Origin: Methanolobus sp.
GTDB lineage: Archaea > Halobacteriota > Methanosarcinia > Methanosarcinales > Methanosarcinaceae
DNA length: 64,000 nucleotides
Direction of reading: 5' to 3'
Assembly: GCF_016278365.1 (NCBI RefSeq)
Contig: NZ_JADQBZ010000007.1
Span: 1 to 64,000, forward strand
Shown: positions 1 to 8,224 of the stretch, piece after piece
Position numbering within the stretch: the first letter of the stretch is position 1
Layout of the letters: the number at the start of each line of letters is the position of its first letter
Notes under the pieces: model-generated
Database searches by the model: none
What the model was told of the DNA's origin: nothing
The model's input: the letters and a program-made list of their open reading frames with translations, nothing else
Position numbers and translations under genes: made by a program

Positions 1-680
1 ATATAATGCTGCACCTGATTGATGATATGCCGCCAATTGATGCAGTTTTCATTACGCATGACCATTACGACCACATGGATTACCAATCCATCGTAAAACT
101 AAACAGCAAAGTATCGCACTTCTTTGTTCCTCTCGGGTGTAGTGCTCATTTGATACGATGGGGGGTTCCGGAAGAGAAGATCACGGAACTCAACTGGTGG
201 GAAGAAACGGAGTATCAGGGCTTGACCGTTGCTTTGACACCATCCCGACATAGCTCTGGAAGAGATCCATTCAGTATCGATACCACACTCTGGGGAGGAT
301 GGGTAATTCTGGGAAGCAAAAACAGAATATATACCAGTGGAGACGGTGGATATGGTCCGCATTTTAAGGAAATCGGGGACCAATACGGACCTTTTGATCT
401 TACCTTGATCGAAGGTGCCCAATATGACCGGAAATGGTCGGAGATTCATATGATACCGGAGCAATCAGTCCAGGCTAATCTGGATGTAAATGGTGAGACC
501 ATGATGCTGATGCATTGGGGAGCATTCACGTTAGCCAATCATGCCTGGAATGAACCAATAGAAAGGGCGCTGGAAGAAGCAGGTGAAAGGGAAGTGAACA
601 TAATTGCCCCTCAGATCGGTGAAACTGTCCTATTGGATTCAGATCTGCAAATGCCTCCGACTTCATGGTGGTATCTCTGA
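1..680 (+). CDS. MBL-fold metallo-hydrolase (partial, 5' end outside window)
   Basis: C-terminal part of a metallo-beta-lactamase-fold hydrolase, most like the NAPE-PLD/UlaG branch. The zinc-binding signature THDHYDHMD lies near the visible N-terminus, followed by the conserved SRHSSGR segment, a GDGGYGPHFKEIG stretch and a late MHWGAF histidine motif, in the order usual for this branch. In this branch the HxHxDH motif normally lies some 80-100 residues into the protein, and the frame is open to the window edge, so the ATG at 6 is probably internal and the gene starts upstream. Family members hydrolyse phosphodiester or lactone bonds; the substrate here cannot be told. It is followed by a 300-base gap and then the flavoprotein cluster. 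Confidence 0.85.
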   Translation, partial: IMLHLIDDMPPIDAVFITHDHYDHMDYQSIVKLNSKVSHFFVPLGCSAHLIRWGVPEEKITELNWWEETEYQGLTVALTPSRHSSGRDPFSIDTTLWGGWVILGSKNRIYTSGDGGYGPHFKEIGDQYGPFDLTLIEGAQYDRKWSEIHMIPEQSVQANLDVNGETMMLMHWGAFTLANHAWNEPIERALEEAGEREVNIIAPQIGETVLLDSDLQMPPTSWWYL

Positions 681-860
681 CCTAGAAACACACATCGATC
701 CGTCTGCATTATTGGCAGAGAATAGTAAAGCACCTTCATCATTCGAGGCAGAATAGAGTGAAGTAATTATGCAAAAATCAGAGGGAATCCGATAAATTAC
801 TTACATTCCATTATTCTGCATAATACTCATCCTTATATACAAGTAAATGTTTTAAGTAAA

Positions 861-878
861 TGACTGATTGGTCACTCA
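861..878. promoter_or_regulatory. Operator-like palindrome A (TetR-type)
   Basis: TGACTGATTGGTCACTCA: 7-base half sites around a 4-base centre, matching TGASTGA-N4-TCASTCA. It begins about 25 bases after the TATA box at 833-840, that is over the expected transcription start, where a bound repressor would block initiation. Three further copies of the design occur at 932, 3688 and 3735. Palindromes of this size with alternating TGA/TCA are common TetR-family targets; the identity of the regulator is inference. Confidence 0.65.
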
Positions 879-931
879 CACTTTAGTACCACCCCTAAAA
901 TCCACTCTCATCACCCCAAAACCAACCAAAT

Positions 932-949
932 TGAGTGACTGATCATTCA
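932..949. promoter_or_regulatory. Operator-like palindrome B (TetR-type)
   Basis: TGAGTGACTGATCATTCA, the second copy of the palindrome, 71 bases downstream of copy A and about 40 bases before the flavoprotein start. The half sites are TGAGTGA and TCATTCA, so one position is not symmetric. It would lie within the 5' untranslated leader of a transcript starting near copy A. Confidence 0.6.
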
Positions 950-988
950 TTTTCAAATAAATTAAGATAACACCAATGAGGTATGAAA

Positions 989-1624
989 ATGAAAGTATTA
1001 TTAGTAAACGGAAGTCCGCATGAGAAAGGTTGCACCTATACTGCTCTTACGGAAGTAGCAGAGACATTGAAAGAAGAAAGCATCGACACTGAGATTTTTT
1101 GGATCGGGAAAAAACCACTATCCGGGTGTACTGCCTGCCGGAGCTGTGCCAAAACTGGAAAGTGTGCATTTAACGATAAAGTCAACGATTTCCTTGACAT
1201 TGCCAAAGATGCTGATGGATTTTTCTTCGGTTCACCTGTACATTATGCCGCTGCCACTGGCGCTATAACATCTTTTATGGACTGTGCATTCTACACAAAC
1301 CTGCTTGGAGGCAGAAATACCTTTTATTTGAAACCTGCAGCAGCAGTTATCTCTGCACGCAGAGCAGGAACTACAGCCACACTTGACCAGCTTAATAAGT
1401 ATTTCACCATTTCGGAGATGCCCATAATTTCATCTAGATACTGGAATATGGTTCATGGAGCAAAGCCGGAAGATGTAAAAAAGGATCTGGAAGGATTGCA
1501 GACCATGCGTGTGCTTGCACGGAATATGGCATGGTTCCTTAAGTGTAAGGAAGCTGGCATGAAGGCTCGCGTACAGCTCCCGGTGAAGGAAGAGATGATC
1601 TTTACAAACTTCATTCGGGAATGA
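989..1624 (+). CDS. Iron-sulfur flavoprotein (Isf family)
   Basis: FMN- and 4Fe-4S-binding flavoprotein of the NADPH-dependent FMN reductase fold, 211 residues. It opens with the flavin phosphate loop LLVNGSPHEKGCT and carries the compact cysteine cluster C47-x2-C50-x2-C53-x5-C59 that defines Isf proteins of methanogens, followed by the GSPVHYAAATGA flavin motif. Family members take electrons from ferredoxin and can reduce oxygen or peroxide; a stress role is inference. Start chosen at 989 because GAGGT (978-982) is correctly spaced for it; an in-frame ATG at 983 touches that site. First gene of a flavoprotein cluster under palindromes A and B. Confidence 0.88.
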   Translation: MKVLLVNGSPHEKGCTYTALTEVAETLKEESIDTEIFWIGKKPLSGCTACRSCAKTGKCAFNDKVNDFLDIAKDADGFFFGSPVHYAAATGAITSFMDCAFYTNLLGGRNTFYLKPAAAVISARRAGTTATLDQLNKYFTISEMPIISSRYWNMVHGAKPEDVKKDLEGLQTMRVLARNMAWFLKCKEAGMKARVQLPVKEEMIFTNFIRE

Positions 1625-1677
1625 TCAGTATTTGAGATTTTTGAGTGCTGGTAAACAAAAAAAGTGGGACAAAACTG

Positions 1678-2205
1678 ATGAATTTGAAAGATAAGAAATG
1701 TCTGATAGCCTATTATTCCCGTAAAGGGAATAACTATGTTAGTGGACAGATCATGAATCTGCCGATCGGTAACACTAAAGTGGTAGCTGACATGATCTGG
1801 GAAATAACAGGGGGCGATGTTTTCCAGATTGATACTGTAAAGTCATATCCAAAGGATTATTCTGCAACCACCAACATGGCAAAAAAGGAATTGAATGAAA
1901 ATGCCAGACCGGAACTTTCCGGCCATGTGGAGAACATGGAATCTTATAACGTGATATTCCTGGGTTATCCTAACTGGTGGGGAACGATGCCAATGCCGGT
2001 GTTCACATTCCTGGAAGAATATGACCTTTCAGGAAAGACCATTGTCTCATTCTGTACGCATGAAGGAAGCGGAATAGGTCGCAGTGAGAATGATATTGAA
2101 AAGCTTTGCCCGGAAGCGACACTTTTGAAAGGCTTCGCTATTTATGGATCTCGTGTAAGTGCTGCAAAAAAGGATGTTGCAGACTGGTTGAACCAACTAT
2201 CATAA
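1678..2205 (+). CDS. Flavodoxin-family protein
   Basis: Flavodoxin-like FMN protein of about 175 residues. The phosphate loop follows LIAYYSRKGNN, with an inserted stretch before the first helix as in the flavodoxin_4 group; GYPNWWGTMPMPVFTF is the second FMN contact, and THEGSGIGRSENDI is the third loop. It probably carries electrons or acts as a quinone or flavin reductase. An upstream GTG at 1645 is in frame, but homology begins at KCLIAYYS, so the ATG at 1678 is preferred; its ribosome site is weak. It lies 53 bases after the iron-sulfur flavoprotein and 65 bases before a second one, consistent with one transcript. Confidence 0.85.
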   Translation: MNLKDKKCLIAYYSRKGNNYVSGQIMNLPIGNTKVVADMIWEITGGDVFQIDTVKSYPKDYSATTNMAKKELNENARPELSGHVENMESYNVIFLGYPNWWGTMPMPVFTFLEEYDLSGKTIVSFCTHEGSGIGRSENDIEKLCPEATLLKGFAIYGSRVSAAKKDVADWLNQLS

Positions 2206-2270
2206 CTTCACAAACTGCTTGAATATCGATATTTGAGAATCTTTAACTGACAAATAAGGAGATAATTTCA

Positions 2271-2810
2271 ATGAGCAAAAAAGTATTGATACTATCCGCC
2301 AGCCCGAGGAAAGGCGGAAACTCCGACCTGCTGTGTGACCAGTTCATGCGTGGAGCAGAAGAAGCGGGCAACCAGTCTGAGAAGATCTTTGTGAATGACA
2401 AGATGATCTCCTACTGTATAGGCTGTGGAGTCTGCTTTAACAGAGGGAATGGATGTTCCCAGAAGGACGACATGGATGAGATACTGGAGAAAATGATTGC
2501 AGCAGATGTGATCGTAATGGCTACTCCGGTGTACTTCTACACATTGAACGGTCAGATGAAGACCCTGATAGACCGTACCTGTGCCCGATATACAGAGATC
2601 AGTGACAAGGATTTTTATTTCATTGTAGCAGCTGCCGTAGATAGCGAACCGGCCATGGAGAGAACACTTGAGGGATTCAGAGGATTCACTTCCTGTCTAG
2701 AAGGACCAAATGAAAAAGGTGTTGTCTATGGAACAGGTGCCTGGAATATAGGGGATATCAAAGGAAGCAAAGCAATGGACCAGGCATATGAAATGGGGAA
2801 GGCGGTTTAA
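2271..2810 (+). CDS. Iron-sulfur flavoprotein, second copy
   Basis: Second member of the Isf/NADPH-dependent FMN reductase group, 179 residues, only distantly similar to the one at 989. Flavin loop LILSASPRKGGNSD, cysteine cluster C49-x2-C52-x2-C55-x6-C62, then ATPVYFYTLNGQMKTLIDR, the flavin-binding and dimerisation motif. A clear ribosome site (AGGAG) precedes the ATG. It probably binds FMN and a 4Fe-4S cluster and shuttles electrons from ferredoxin. Having two Isf-type genes and a flavodoxin in a row suggests a small redox or detoxification operon driven from the promoter at 833. Confidence 0.87.
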   Translation: MSKKVLILSASPRKGGNSDLLCDQFMRGAEEAGNQSEKIFVNDKMISYCIGCGVCFNRGNGCSQKDDMDEILEKMIAADVIVMATPVYFYTLNGQMKTLIDRTCARYTEISDKDFYFIVAAAVDSEPAMERTLEGFRGFTSCLEGPNEKGVVYGTGAWNIGDIKGSKAMDQAYEMGKAV

Positions 2811-2926
2811 TCCTGGAAGAAAAATAATGAGTGGAGCAGGATTATCCAAACCGAAAATTGAACAATTATCTGGAGATGGCAGGCTGGAAAATTATTTTTG
2901 GCCGTTCTTGCGGCTGATTAATTACT

Positions 2927-2956
2927 CGTGATAGATTGTTGATAAAATCTATCACG
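2927..2956. repeat. Perfect 11-bp inverted repeat
   Basis: CGTGATAGATT (2927-2937) and AATCTATCACG (2946-2956) form a perfect 11-bp stem with an 8-base loop. It lies between the flavoprotein operon and the hydrolase remnant. It is followed by an interrupted T/A stretch, so it could be a terminator for the flavoprotein operon or an operator for the remnant. The sequence alone does not decide. Confidence 0.5.
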
Positions 2957-2992
2957 ATTTTCAAAAATATTAAGTTCAGAGAAAATTGACGA

Positions 2993-3525
2993 ATGGAAAA
3001 ATACCGGAGGTACTTAAAGACGATAAAGATCAATCCAATACTCATCATTGGACTACTGTTTATCTTGGCAACATTTATTACAGGCTGTATGGAAAAAGAT
3101 ACTGTCATTCATCCTGTGCCCGAAGGTACAACAGTTACTTCAAACTCGACAAGTAATGGGAGGATTATTCTTTATGGGGCAGTTCGGCGGGTGCCAGGAT
3201 GGCCGCTCGGCTCGGTTCAAATGGAGCTTTTGCCTATGGAGGGAATGATATTCCAAAACCATGTACTGTTGTAATGGCTTATACCGGTCATTCGGATTTT
3301 TCTCTAAATGACCCACCGACCTTTGTTACATCGAGCGAAGATGATCCCATTGCCAGTGTATCCGCTATTGAAAGACGTGTAGAATCCATGAGAAGTGCCG
3401 GAATATATGTCGAGTATCGTAAATACAAGAATGCCGGGCATGGCTTTGGGCTTGGTACAGGCACTGATGCCCAAGGGTGGATAGAATACGCAATCCGCTT
3501 TTGGGAAGAGCATATGTCTGACTAA
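2993..3525 (+). pseudogene. Lipoprotein alpha/beta hydrolase remnant (deletion and frameshift)
   Basis: Two pieces of one esterase-type alpha/beta hydrolase in different frames. The first (2993-3274) has a lipoprotein signal peptide ending in the lipobox FITGC and then loses homology. The second, readable from about 3157, encodes YSLWGSSAGARMAARLG with the nucleophile elbow GSSAG, then PPTFVTSSEDD, which supplies the acid residue, and NAGHGFGLG, which supplies the histidine, ending at 3525. The oxyanion-hole half of the domain between signal peptide and elbow is missing and the frames do not join, so this is read as a decayed gene. Start codons at 2993 or 3199 could still yield short peptides. 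Confidence 0.75.
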
Positions 3526-3542
3526 TACAAATGATCAAGGTA

Positions 3543-3577
3543 AAAAGTTCACGGGATAATCGGTTCTGTGGACTTTT
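3543..3577. terminator. Stem-loop after the hydrolase remnant
   Basis: AAAAGTTCAC (3543-3552) pairs with GTGGACTTTT (3568-3577) with one G-U pair or mismatch and a 15-base loop. It lies just after the stop codon at 3525. It may end transcription, although archaeal termination depends mainly on T-runs. Confidence 0.35.
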
Positions 3578-3687
3578 CATAGAACTTGTTCGTAAATTTT
3601 AGATACATGCTGGGTAGCTGAAGGAATAGAGTATATCTACCCAAAATAATGAATAGTTCGAAAAGAGATTAATTTGCCATAATCATG

Positions 3688-3705
3688 TGAGTGATTGGTC
3701 AATCA
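3688..3705. promoter_or_regulatory. Operator-like palindrome C (TetR-type)
   Basis: TGAGTGATTGGTCAATCA, third copy of the 18-bp palindrome. It abuts the upstream side of the TATA box at 3711-3719 (AATATATAC), so a bound protein would also cover the BRE position. Its centre TTGG is identical to that of copy A. Confidence 0.62.
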
Positions 3706-3734
3706 AAGCAAATATATACTAATATCTCCAAGTA

Positions 3735-3752
3735 TGACTGACTATTCAGTCA
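3735..3752. promoter_or_regulatory. Operator-like palindrome D (TetR-type)
   Basis: TGACTGACTATTCAGTCA, fourth copy and the most symmetric. Its centre lies about 28 bases after the centre of the TATA box at 3711-3719, over the expected transcription start, the same geometry as copy A. It controls the aldo/keto reductase gene at 3801 if functional. Confidence 0.65.
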
Positions 3753-3800
3753 TTATATTGTGATATAATCTTATACTATTCAAAATACAGGAGAACTAAG

Positions 3801-5000
3801 ATGTTATACAGGAAAATGCCAAAGAACGGAGACGAACTTTCGATACTTGGATTCGGATGCATGCGCCTCACCTCAAAGGAAGACGGCAGCATAGATGAAG
3901 AAAGAGCCACCAAGCAGGTACGCCATGCAATTGACAAGGGAGTGAACTATGTTGACACGGCCTGGCCCTATCACATGGGAGCAAGCGAGCCATTCCTAGG
4001 TCGAGCTCTTGCTGACGGCTATCGCGAGAAAGTAAAGATTGCAACAAAACTTCCTTCATGGCTCATAGAGAGCCGGGAAGACATGGATAAATTCCTGAAT
4101 GCTCAGCTTGAGAAATTGAACACCGATCATATCGACTATTATCTCATACACGCTCTCGTTGGTGATTTGTGGGACAGTGCTGAAAAACTGGGTGTAGCGG
4201 ATTTTCTTGATAAAGCCAAAGCTGATGGTCGCATTATAAATGCTGGTTTTTCCTTCCACGGAGCAGCAGAGGATTTCAACCGCATAGTAGATGCTTATGA
4301 CTGGAATTTCTGCCAGATACAGTACAACTTCCTGGATGAAACGAACCAGGCAGGTACCGCAGGTCTGGAATATGCAGCCTCCAAAGGTCTTGGTGTTATC
4401 ATCATGGAGCCTCTGCGTGGAGGGAATCTTGTAAAGAACGTGCCTCATGCCGTGAAAAATATCTGGGACGAAGCCCCGACAAAGAGGTCCTCTGTAGAAT
4501 GGGCTCTACGCTGGATATGGGATCATCCTGATGTCACAGTGGTTCTTTCCGGTATGAACGAGGAGGCCCATGTAGAGGAGAACCTTAGAATAGCATATGA
4601 AGCATACCCGAATTCGCTGACAGAAGCGGAAATGCAGCTGGTAAAGAGGGTGGAAAGCAAGTACCGCGAGCTTCTGAAAGTGGGATGTACTAGTTGTCAA
4701 TATTGTATGCCCTGCCCGGCAGGTGTGAACATTCCGCTCTGTTTCGAGCATTATAACAACCTGGCTCTCGTGGACAACCCTGAAGGGGAACGGTTCATGT
4801 ATGCTGCACGTTTGGGCGGTGCTGTCGCTCTCGGGGAACCAGAGTTTGCATCCCTGTGCATACAGTGTGGAGAGTGCCTTGAGAAATGCCCCCAGAGTAT
4901 TGATATACCAACGGTTCTTGCATCGGTTGTGGAAGAACTGGAAGGATCTGACATTGAGCAGAGAGCTGCCATGGCAAGGGAGATGTTCAAGCAGGTATAA
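3801..5000 (+). CDS. Aldo/keto reductase with C-terminal ferredoxin domain
   Basis: Oxidoreductase of the COG1453 group: an aldo/keto reductase barrel (about residues 1-280) followed by two cysteine clusters for 4Fe-4S binding, C296-C299-C302-C305 and C353-C356-C359-C363. The catalytic tetrad is visible as D52, Y57, K83 and H117 (YVDTAWPYHMG, IATKLPSW, YYLIHAL). The usual electron donor for the fused form is thought to be ferredoxin in place of or besides NADPH; the substrate is unknown. AGGAGA precedes the ATG. It is under palindromes C and D and so probably co-regulated with the flavoproteins at 989-2810. Length of 399 residues is normal for the family. Confidence 0.9.
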   Translation: MLYRKMPKNGDELSILGFGCMRLTSKEDGSIDEERATKQVRHAIDKGVNYVDTAWPYHMGASEPFLGRALADGYREKVKIATKLPSWLIESREDMDKFLNAQLEKLNTDHIDYYLIHALVGDLWDSAEKLGVADFLDKAKADGRIINAGFSFHGAAEDFNRIVDAYDWNFCQIQYNFLDETNQAGTAGLEYAASKGLGVIIMEPLRGGNLVKNVPHAVKNIWDEAPTKRSSVEWALRWIWDHPDVTVVLSGMNEEAHVEENLRIAYEAYPNSLTEAEMQLVKRVESKYRELLKVGCTSCQYCMPCPAGVNIPLCFEHYNNLALVDNPEGERFMYAARLGGAVALGEPEFASLCIQCGECLEKCPQSIDIPTVLASVVEELEGSDIEQRAAMAREMFKQV

Positions 5001-5147
5001 ACAGCGGAAATTATCTGCCGTACAAAAAGACAACAATAAATATTGTTTCAGGTTCTTTTGTTGAAAGATCAGACAGTATTCCATTTCAATTTGTTCATCT
5101 TTTTGTTAACTATTGAAATATTATCCTTTTTAGGAAAGGGTTATCAC

Positions 5148-5948
5148 ATGGAACTCACTGAGCTTTTCAGAGCTGTCAAAGACGGAAAAATAGATGTTGA
5201 GACTGCGGAACAGCAGGCACGTGGTCTTGGTTTTGTGTCCTATTTGGATATTGCAAAACTGGATTCCCACAGGAAATGCAGAACGGGAGTTATCGAGGCT
5301 GTTCTTGCCGACTGCAAAGAGCCTGATGATGTCGTTGAGATTGCAAGGGTGATGGTCTCACATAGCAAAAGAGCTCTGATCACCCGTGTATCTGCAAAAC
5401 ATCTTAAGGCTTTGAAAGCAGCATTTGCTGACGATAAACTTGAGTGGAACAGTCGGGCCCGTGCAGCTGTAGTCCATGACGGTACTCTTGCTCCAAAAAC
5501 TGGCGGAGTTGTAGGAATCATCTCTGCAGGCACGGCAGACATTCCGGCCGCAGAAGAGGCTAGGGTTGTAGCTTCCGAAATGGGGTGCGAGACTGTTACC
5601 GTATACGATGTAGGAGTTGCAGGTATTCATAGACTCGTTCCCGAACTTCAGAATATGAAATCGAAGAATCCGGGGGCTATCGTGGTTGCAGCCGGAAGGG
5701 AAGGCACACTTCCCACGATAGTCTCGGGACTTGTTGATGTGCCTGTGATAGGTCTTCCTGTTTCCACAGGCTACGGTGCAGGCGGCAAAGGAGAAGCTGC
5801 CCTGATGTCGATGCTCCAGTCCTGTTCCACACTTGCAGTCGTTAACATTGATGCAGGTTTCGTAGCAGGGGCATATGCGGCCAGGATAGCGAACATGATC
5901 GCATCTGCAGGAACAGGATGTAAGAAAGAACAGGAGGAAAGATCATGA
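5148..5948 (+). CDS. larB: Nickel-pincer cofactor biosynthesis protein LarB
   Basis: Carboxylase/hydrolase that carboxylates the pyridinium ring of nicotinic acid adenine dinucleotide, the first step toward the nickel-pincer nucleotide. The C-terminal half is PurE-like, with the segments GIISAGTADIPAAEEA, VVAAGREGTLPTIVSGL and PVSTGYGAGGKGEAAL, which are highly typical of LarB; the N-terminal 100 residues are the family-specific domain. The reading frame is open back to 5043, but homology and a purine-rich ribosome site (AGGAAAGG) favour the ATG at 5148, giving 266 residues, the usual length. It overlaps the following larC by four bases (ATGA), indicating translational coupling. Confidence 0.92.
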   Translation: MELTELFRAVKDGKIDVETAEQQARGLGFVSYLDIAKLDSHRKCRTGVIEAVLADCKEPDDVVEIARVMVSHSKRALITRVSAKHLKALKAAFADDKLEWNSRARAAVVHDGTLAPKTGGVVGIISAGTADIPAAEEARVVASEMGCETVTVYDVGVAGIHRLVPELQNMKSKNPGAIVVAAGREGTLPTIVSGLVDVPVIGLPVSTGYGAGGKGEAALMSMLQSCSTLAVVNIDAGFVAGAYAARIANMIASAGTGCKKEQEERS

Positions 5949-6977
5949 GATCACTAATATTCAATCCTTTTTCCGGGGCAGCCGGAGATATGATCCTTGG
6001 ATGTACTCTGGACCTCGGAGCTGACAGGGAATCCGTAAAAGAACTCATAGAAGCTTCTGCTCCCGTATCTGTGGATATAAGGGAAGTCGTGAAAAAGGGA
6101 ATAAAAGCCTTAGATGTCAGGATAAACGTACCGGAAAGAGAGCATGCACGCACATATCCCGAACTTGTGGATCTGATAAAGGAAGCAAGACTGCCTTCTA
6201 GAGTGGAGGCAAGTGCACTCGATATCTTTTTGAAGATGGCAGAAGCTGAAGCCTCGGTCCATGGAGTGGATGATCTAGATAAACTCCATTTTCATGAGGT
6301 GGGACAGAGTGACGCCCTTGCGGATGTCATTGGCTCTTCGGCAGCCATCCATTCCCTTGGATGTGATTCTGTTTACTGCACTCCTATCAATGTGGGAAGT
6401 GGAACTATAGAATGCGCACATGGGACTCTGCCGGTCCCCGCTCCGGCTACTCTTGAACTGCTCAGGAAAGGAAAACTCTATTTCAGAGGAGGAAATGAAG
6501 AAAAAGAACTTCTGACTCCGACAGGGGCTGCTATACTTTCCCATTTTGCAAGACCTGTAGAAACTTTTCCACAGGGCAGGGTAATTTCAATAGGCTATGG
6601 AGCCGGAGATACCGAGCTTAAAGGGCCAAACGTACTCCAGGGAATATTGTCTGATCTGGATTCCTGCCTGATCCCTGATATGATAGAAGTGCTTGAGACA
6701 AATGCTGATGATGTGAGCGGGGAAGTACTGGGTAACCTGTTCGAGGAATTGCTTGCTATGGGGGCAAGAGATGTTGCAATAGATGCTTAAATTTGAACTT
6801 GAAGGGCAAATGCATGAATCCGCAGTGAAGATTGCCAGAGACATTGAAGGTGTTTTGCTCAATATCTCTGCTGAGTTTGAGGACTGTAAGAAAATTGCAA
6901 GAACAAGTGGTATTCCTGTAAAGGAAGTTATGAGAAAGGCAGAAGAGGTCGCAAGAAAGGTATTCCAACATTCCTAA
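5945..6977 (+). pseudogene. larC: larC, nickel insertion protein, broken by internal deletion and frameshift
   Basis: LarC inserts nickel into the pincer cofactor in a CTP-dependent reaction. The first frame (5945-6790) starts MRSLIFNPFSGAAGDM and runs through FHEVGQSDALADVIG and LETNADDVSGE to GARDVAIDA, then stops. The second frame (6783-6977, shifted by one) carries the family's C-terminal end, LLNISAEFEDCKKIARTSG and VKEVMRKAEEVARK. Together they cover about 344 codons, whereas LarC is usually near 390-430: the section between GARDVAI and the second frame, which holds the basic KKGR-type nucleotide-binding motif, is missing. Some bacteria make LarC by programmed frameshifting, but the missing block argues for a real deletion. 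The N-terminal half may still be made. Confidence 0.72.
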
Positions 6978-7429
6978 GGTCAAGAAAGTTTGATTTTTCC
7001 GTGATTCAGTTACGATCGATTTTGGAGAGCTTGAACGAGAGAAAAAACAGTACATACATAACAATCAACTTTTTTGTATTATGTATGCATTAATGCATAT
7101 TTTATTATTTGAATATGCTTAATATTATATCGTTAAAATTGACGATATTCAAATTGAACTACTTAATATATAGTTAGGAATGACGATAAATTTGCTGCAT
7201 ATTACATATTATTTATTATATTTAATTGTTAGATTTGTTTATAGAAAAATACTCGTACATTTTAATGTACTATTGTTCGAATTCATGTAAGAAACGATAT
7301 TACAACAGTTTGAAATTATTTCATAGAACTACTTAAAGTAAGCGTATCTTTTAAATAATATATTATTTTACACTATGTTTTCGGAACTACTGTTAAATTG
7401 AAGAAGCTATATAATGGATTCAAATGATA
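6978..7429. other. AT-rich intergenic region, no gene seen
   Basis: About 450 bases of very AT-rich sequence between larC and the convergent regulator gene. Several TATA-like stretches occur, and GAACTACTTAA appears twice (about 7157 and 7327), but nothing gives a convincing gene, RNA or promoter assignment. Confidence 0.5.
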
Positions 7430-8224
7430 TCATATATCTGTTATTGGTACTGAATCCTTTAAATAGTAATCAAAGAGGTCCTTTCCCCATTCAAGCGCAG
7501 TGGTGCTATAAGATATCAATGATTTTCCATCGGAGTTACCATCGTTTCGTAACATGACAAGTAAAATACAGTAATCATTCACTGCAAAATAGAGAGAATG
7601 AAATGATTTATCGTATAAATAGAAATGATTGTTTTTGTTGCTCAATAACTGCTGAAGCTCTGTAAAGTGTTGTATCCTTAGTTTTTCGAAGAATTCTTTT
7701 GTGAGGACCATTTCAATTTTTACTTCATTCTCTGCCCAGAGATTGAACAGATCCATAAAATTAGGGTGAAATATGTTAGTAACGGCGCACATTCTCTTTG
7801 ATGATGCTGTTGTCCCAATCAACTCCCAGTTAGGTTGATTAATATCGCATAATAATGGCTCGATTATCTTGTAGGGGTATAGCTCTTTTATCCTTTGCAG
7901 GAGTGCAGGAGGAATGAAATTTAAATCGCGGTTTCCCATGTAATCTACATCAACGTCAAAAACATTCAGTGTATCCAGAAAGAAAGTAATTTCATCAACG
8001 ATTAATTTCCCAAGGACTGTCAATTGATAGGTATCCTTGTGGTGAGAAACGAGATAATGCTTTTCAAGTACCTTCACCTGTGGCAGCAGTGCCGTCCTGG
8101 TAGTATCCAGCGACTCCAGAATGGCAGGCATTTCCTTAGGCCCGGCCTGTAACAACAGGAGCAGGTTCTTTCGTTTCTCGGAGGCAAATATAACCTCATG
8201 TAAAGGTTTATTCATTCCCAACAC
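7430..8224 (-). CDS. FilR1/Msr-type winged-helix transcriptional regulator
   Basis: DNA-binding regulator of the archaeal ArsR-like group with a FilR1 (formerly DUF1724) domain. Residues 1-90 form a winged helix (ILESLDTTRTALLPQVKVLEKHYLV, then the wing DTYQLTVLGKLIVDEI). Residues 130-255 are the effector domain, with NIFHPNFMDLF and EVKIEMVLTKEFFEKL, characteristic of the methanogenesis regulators of Methanosarcinaceae. In Methanosarcina, relatives (MsrA-F) control methyltransferase genes. The target here is unknown; the nearest methyltransferase trace is the truncated corrinoid gene at 36652. M4 is an alternative start. 264 residues, full length. Confidence 0.85.
   Translation of the reverse strand: MLGMNKPLHEVIFASEKRKNLLLLLQAGPKEMPAILESLDTTRTALLPQVKVLEKHYLVSHHKDTYQLTVLGKLIVDEITFFLDTLNVFDVDVDYMGNRDLNFIPPALLQRIKELYPYKIIEPLLCDINQPNWELIGTTASSKRMCAVTNIFHPNFMDLFNLWAENEVKIEMVLTKEFFEKLRIQHFTELQQLLSNKNNHFYLYDKSFHSLYFAVNDYCILLVMLRNDGNSDGKSLISYSTTALEWGKDLFDYYLKDSVPITDI

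Larger units (their letters stand above)
681..988. other. Intergenic region with promoter and two palindromes
   Basis: No gene is visible. The left half is featureless. The right half carries an archaeal TATA box at 833-840 (TTATATAC) and two related 18-bp palindromes, listed separately, ahead of the iron-sulfur flavoprotein gene. Confidence 0.6.

Noticed and set aside
4506-5084. 192-codon frame on the minus strand
   Set aside because: Shadow of the aldo/keto reductase, which has complete family motifs on the plus strand.
5945-6977. larC as an intact gene expressed by programmed frameshift
   Set aside because: Frames overlap in a plausible way, but a block of about 50 or more residues is missing, which a frameshift alone would not restore. 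Kept as pseudogene with the alternative stated.
7157-7337. Repeated GAACTACTTAA motifs in the gap after larC
   Set aside because: Only two exact copies in very AT-rich DNA, at unclear distance to a promoter; too weak to call a site.
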